A stretch of DNA of 64,000 nucleotides from Hyphodiscus hymeniophilus. Taxonomy: Eukaryota; Ascomycota; Leotiomycetes; Helotiales; Hyphodiscaceae. The notes under the pieces were generated by a model. The model saw only the letters and a program-made list of their open reading frames with translations. It did no database searches and was not told where the DNA came from. The position numbers were made by a program, and so were the translations under genes. The stretch lies in contig VNKQ01000001.1 in assembly GCA_016508695.1 (NCBI GenBank), forward strand, positions 62,001 to 126,000, read 5' to 3'. Each line of letters opens with the position of its first letter. Positions within the stretch are counted from its first letter, which is position 1. Shown here in pieces: positions 59,893-64,000 of this stretch.

Positions 59893-61612
59893 TTAAGGCC
59901 GAACTGGGACCATCCAAATTCTGCCCGACCATTGTATGTCCTCGGTGTCGCATATAAGTTCTTGTAGTGAGGATACTATCACCTCCGTGATTTGAGAGGG
60001 CTTTCTATTACTTTCAATCGTGACTGAAACATGTACTGCGAACTGTATACTTCTAAATGGAGTAGCCATTCTCTTTGCCTCTTGAAGCCCGATATGTCGC
60101 TCCAAACTGCCTTGATAGCACTGGGCACCGAATTGAGTTTGCGTAACTATTGCATTGGTAGGGCATGAGAATTCAGGTCGTCTTTGAACCAATGTTTCTG
60201 ATCGAGGTTCATTTGTCATCAGTGCATCACTCTTAGTTCAATCCATCAGGCTCTGAATACCTCCGATCATGAACGAGAACAAGAGACGTCGCACTGCCGG
60301 GCGGAGGATTCCTCATATTAGCATAAACGTTGACAGAGAGATTCCCCCTTTCCTTATTTTGACTCTCCCAAATGCTTCTTGCTACGGCAAGACAAGTCTG
60401 TCGGAGGTGTACAGTACCCTCCCAAATATTTCTCACTTCCCGCGATGTAGCAACGGAATTCATGTGCTGTCTCCCTGTGCTGTCCATTCCGTAGAATTTG
60501 ATTGGCGGCAACTAAGTAGAGCGAAGAATAATCTGGGTTTTAGAGTTCGCAGCATGTATACATCAGTTGATGAACCTTCACTAGTCCAGCTTATTTTAGG
60601 TGAAGCCACCCTTTCTACAGCACCACTCTTGGCAGAAGCGGTCGCACGGCTGGGAGGAAGAAGGTCTTCTGTGGATCAAGATTCTGAGGCGTTCCCCATG
60701 ACGCGGAAAGGGTCTGTCAGCGAGCCACTGTTGAATGATATCTTTTGGCAGCCGTTGAAAAGGTTTGGCACCTTTTCCAAGTAGAAGAGGGGTTTGGTCG
60801 TCCAAAATACTTTAGCAAGAAGTATGCCTCATCTCCAAGAACGGTAGTAATCCGCGTTGATGCCTATGGCATTCTGACAGTGATGTGTGCTTCAGAGGTT
60901 TAGAATCGTCCGTAAGTGTATTGCAGTAAATATGCGCTGTCCGTGACATTGACTCTGCTAGCCAACCCCTGTCTGCAATATATGGGGCCCAATATATGCC
61001 TACTCCTGAGAATAGAATTGGACATTGCAAGGCGCCAAAAGATACTGAAACGTTCATCCTCGAGCAACCCATTCGCTGAGGAGGAAAGCCAAAGCGTCTG
61101 CCGCGTTGATGTCTTTCAAGTCTTGAGTCTAATCCTGGGGCCATAGCTTTGTAGCTCTTTTTAATCTGACCGAAAGAGCTGAGGTACGTCGCTCAAATGC
61201 GCATAGCAGACTTGAGAGTCATTATTCAGGAAAATATCGTGTTGATCGCCTCTAATTGCTCAGCAGAACTTGATATATCGGTCCAGATAGTCTTACACCA
61301 CAGATACGCGAGATTGTCACGCTCGGCTTGTTCGCATGCATTAGTTACCCTGAGGGCTCCCCTTCTTGTGCTTGATTTCGTCGCGACTATGTTACCAATC
61401 ATCAAATAGGGTTCCCGGCCTCTTGAGCTTGTAAACATATCCAGAAGAATAGCATAGCGTGGAATGTCGGGGCCATAGAGCTCATATTCATCTCGTGTTT
61501 GGACATTTGCATCCTGTAGAGTCGCAAAGTGATCAGAGACAGCCTTTTCAGGATTAGAATAATGATAAAAAAAGGAAATTGCACGAGATAACATATCGAA
61601 AGCTCTTACCAT
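59893..61612 (-). pseudogene. HET-E-like HET-domain gene, decayed
   Basis: Minus strand, from about 61560: DEYELYGPDIPRYAILLDMF matches the start of the HET domain (the usual IPRYAILSHTW), then ACEQAERDNLAYLWCKTIWTDISSSAEQLEAINTIF matches the block normally containing CIDK.SSAELSEAINSMF; the usual cysteine is changed. Much lower, at about 60790-60740, LLLGKGAKPFQRLPKDIIQQ matches LYGEGEKAF.RLQEEIIK, which follows the HET domain in HET-E-like proteins. Frames change several times between these blocks. The remaining C-terminal part to about 59900 shows no clear WD or ankyrin repeats. The 171-residue plus-strand frame at 60269-60784 is antisense to this gene. Confidence 0.65.
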
Positions 61613-62710
61613 TCCGGTCTTGCTGTAAATAAATTATTTTGCCCCTACAAATTAATCCTTGCAAGGACAGCACAGCATGGAAATGGTACTACATCACCAT
61701 AGCAACAAGCGCCTGCCCTATTGGTCCATGACCAAACATGTGTAATTATTTGGTACAACAAATTACACATCTTTGATAATTGTAAGAGTGTAAATTACCC
61801 TGGTTTCCTAGCAAACCAGGCTCAGTTACTTTCGGTAACTAATCGCAATATTACTGTGTTCTCAGCCGACTAACACATTTCCCGACCTCGGTAGCAAAGA
61901 TGTGTAATTATCTGGTGCAGAGAATTACACATGCTTGAGTATCATGTGACTAGAGCTACACATGCTTACTCCCAACCAAGATTACTGCACTCAAGCAAAT
62001 CAATCAATTACTCAGTCATTGAATCATCATATAATAAATCAGCTGCTGCATACCATAGTCTACGTCATCTTTTGTTATGATGCTTTTATACAACGATCAC
62101 TTTAGGAATGATCCCTCTTGCGATCGGACGAGGCTGTGAGATGCCTCAGGTTGTTTGTCAACAATGGTGTGCAGCCTCGCTTCAATCAACGCGACTCCCT
62201 CAACGTTCACGATCGCAGTTCTCCTCCTCCTACATTACTTAATCTTTCAGATACTGGCCTTGAATATCTGCGACTCTCGTGCTTGGTTCACTACAGATCC
62301 CTCCTCCTCCCTCCATCCTCTACTCATACCCTCTTGCCTCGTCCATCGATCGACCCTCGACCATCTACATCCACGATTCTGCCTCCTCAACATACCTGAC
62401 CTCCTCTGTCATACATACGCCACATCCTTCGATCTCATACTTCTATGCGCTGCCCTCAGCAGCTCTCTGCGACCCCAAACTCCTTATCGCGAGATCCACG
62501 ACTCTCCGCTGCCTCAATCTTTGCGAAGTCTCTCCTCGCCATTCGCGACTCCTCCCTCGACATCTACGAACTCTCCCCTTTACCTCGTCATGAAACCGCA
62601 AGTCTGTCTGCTACATCGACGTGCGCAACTCTGTCTTCTCACCTCAACAAGTGGTTACAACCACATAACATGTCGCTTTGATCCTTCCTCGACACGATTT
62701 GGCCTTCAAC
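61613..62710. other. upstream region of the right-edge gene
   Basis: Contains the 197-bp palindromic element (separate entry), a CATATAATAAAT box near 62029, and a long pyrimidine-rich leader (62215-62600, TCCTCC and CATC repeats) typical of fungal 5' untranslated regions. The 188-residue frame at 62155-62721 is rich in S, P, L and T and looks like this leader read as protein. Confidence 0.45.
61737..61933. mobile_element. palindromic foldback element (197 bp)
   Basis: The ends are inverted repeats of 39 bp: 61737-61775 and 61895-61933, sharing CATGTGTAATT at the outer end and AATTACACATCTTTG at the inner end. Each arm is itself nearly palindromic (TGTGTAATT ... AATTACACA). The interior contains two more hairpins, CCTGGTTTCCTAGCAAACCAGG type near 61800 and GTTACTTTCGGTAAC near 61827. 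No target duplication was evident, so it may be a MITE or a structural element. Confidence 0.55.
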
Positions 62711-64000
62711 ATGAGTCTTGACGTCGCAATCAAGCATTTCGAGGAAGCATACGCACTCCTTGGCAGTACAAAAGATAACAAAGCTCTCGAGAAATGGCTG
62801 GCCCTTCAAAAAGCATTCGCCGAGGATCAGGGCTATGATGTTCTATTCCAGGAATGGGTTTTGCAGCAAGGAAGGGTGAAGGCAAATATGGTTAACACCA
62901 TCCTTCATCTTCAATATGAAAATCACTACACATCGCTGTCAAGGGACAACTCCAGGCTGGTCAAGCAGATAGTGGTCAGTTTGAAATTACACAGCCAATG
63001 GGTTCTCTACCTTGCCCTGGGCGAGTCTCTCATCAAATCTCGGAAGTCGTTGGAAATCCTGACACGCCTAATCAAAAAATACCCGAATTTGGACCTCGAG
63101 GTGATTCTGCTGCATCTCCGGCGCGCAAGACAGGCCACCCGCGATCGCACCATTGGTGCTGGTCACAGAGGACTTCGCAAAGACTTGGGGATTATCACAC
63201 TCAGCGATGTTCGTACTGCAGAGACAACGATCGTGGAATCTGGAGGTGCTGCACATCCCGCATCGAACGCATCGAATGCGGATATCGGAGGAAGGGAGCA
63301 TTCTGAGGTCGTTGCATCGAACACACGAGTGGAAGGAGGAAATGGGCCCAGAGCCTTTGTAAAGAGTGAGGAAGGATCGAATAGAGAACTCGGAGGAGGA
63401 GAGGAACTTGAAGCTGCTGGGCTTATCGAAGACGAGTCTGATTTGGGGACCAAAGGAGAGGGATCCGATGCTGCTGAGCCTGCGGAAGTGGATGATGATG
63501 AGGATTACTTGCAGAGAAATTCCGGATGCTCAGTATCATCGGATGTTGAAGGCGATGATTCTGCCTGGGATGGAGGCTTGGATGGTTCATCCATTGGGGA
63601 GGTATTCTCCAGATGGCAAGGCAGTATGCTCAACTTCTTTTGCCTTTCAAATTGAGACATTATACTAATTCATTGTAGAAAGAAAGTTGACTTCTCCCGA
63701 TTCCCCAGAATTAGCACGTCATGCGCCTCGTCCGTTGGATGACTTTGATGATTCGTTTCAATTCAATTTCTCCGGCAACAGTCGCCAGCCGCGAGTGCAG
63801 CCCACAACGCCCACCAAAGAGCAAGGACAAATTGACTTCGTCGACGATTCCCTACCTATGTTCGACACTGGTCGAATGGATCATTTCCAGGAATTAGGGT
63901 CTACGCCGGATGTTTCCATGTCAATATGCAGCGAATGGGAAACGCAAACCAGCCTGGAGGACGATCCTCTATCTCCATCTCCACGATTTCAAACCTCCTC
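62711..64000 (+). CDS. unrecognised acidic protein, 3' part beyond window
   Basis: Start ATG 62711 (MSLDVAIKHFEEAYALLG), an in-frame upstream ATG at 62678 being less likely. Exon 1 is 62711-63623; an intron 63624-63678 (55 nt, GTATGC donor, ACTAATT branch, TAG acceptor) joins in phase to exon 2, open to the window end; at least 411 residues. The first 170 residues are helical (KALEKWLALQKAFAEDQG, FQEWVLQQGRVKANMVN), the rest is low-complexity and acidic (LIEDESDLGTKGEGSD, DDDEDYLQR, DDFDDSFQFNF). No signal peptide or membrane segment. Looks like a nuclear or regulatory protein, but I recognise no family. No lesion seen, in contrast to the genes on its left. Confidence 0.6.

Noticed and set aside
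60269..60784. 171-residue plus-strand frame
   Set aside because: It lies antisense to the HET-E-like pseudogene, whose LLLGKGAKPFQRLPKDIIQQ block is on the minus strand just beyond.
62155..62721. 188-residue plus-strand frame
   Set aside because: Pyrimidine-rich leader of the downstream gene read as S/P/L-rich protein; no domain features.
1..64000. tRNA, rRNA, CRISPR array or bacterial-type operon
   Set aside because: No cloverleaf, conserved rRNA segment or regular spacer-repeat array was seen; all repeats found are transposon ends or short tandem arrays.

Overview
The window is nuclear DNA of a filamentous ascomycete (Pezizomycotina). Genes have short 51-80 nt introns with fungal splice signals, the protein families are fungal (WSC, XlnR-type Zn2Cys6, DUF1996, HET, Helo-like domains), and transposons carry repeat-induced point mutation (RIP): C-to-T and G-to-A changes, TGG and CAA/CAG codons turned into stops, and very AT-rich blocks. 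No bacterial operon, CRISPR array, tRNA or rRNA was seen. Species cannot be told from sequence alone.

Layout. 1-18.3 kb is an AT-rich, RIP-degraded block with no intact gene. Inside it I resolved eight related terminal-inverted-repeat elements, each with a matching 8-bp target duplication. Four of them are involved in one nested stack (11.7-16.3 kb). At 16.5-17.3 kb there are several short tandem arrays, all with an 11-bp period, one followed by its mirror image. 19.27-20.66 kb is a RIP-killed Tc1/mariner element. 20.8-27.5 kb is a healthy two-gene island: a secreted GH3 beta-xylosidase-like enzyme flanked by two WSC domains, and an XlnR-type transcription activator just upstream on the same strand; exon models close in frame for both. 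28.45-31.72 kb is a RIP-degraded Mutator-like (MULE) element. 33.3-36.4 kb holds a broken and an intact DUF1996 secreted protein gene.

38.8-51.6 kb is a run of decayed genes: a Helo-like/kinase protein, an Hsp70-like ATPase, a coiled-coil protein of a conserved fungal family, an unnamed neighbour, a poly(A)-tailed retro-insertion, and a very large glycine-rich protein. They still read well at the protein level, but each has at least one stop or frameshift, and several stops fit CAG/CAA to TAG/TAA. 57.7-61.6 kb holds two broken HET-domain genes in opposite orientation. A 197-bp palindromic element follows, and the window ends inside an apparently intact, unrecognised acidic protein gene.

How it fits together. 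The 20.8-27.5 kb pair suggests a local xylan or arabinoxylan utilisation module (regulator plus secreted enzyme) between two dead transposons. The 38.8-61.6 kb part looks like the remains of a non-self recognition or stress locus (Helo-like plus kinase, Hsp70-like, HET). All functions are inferred from sequence motifs read by eye; no database search was run.
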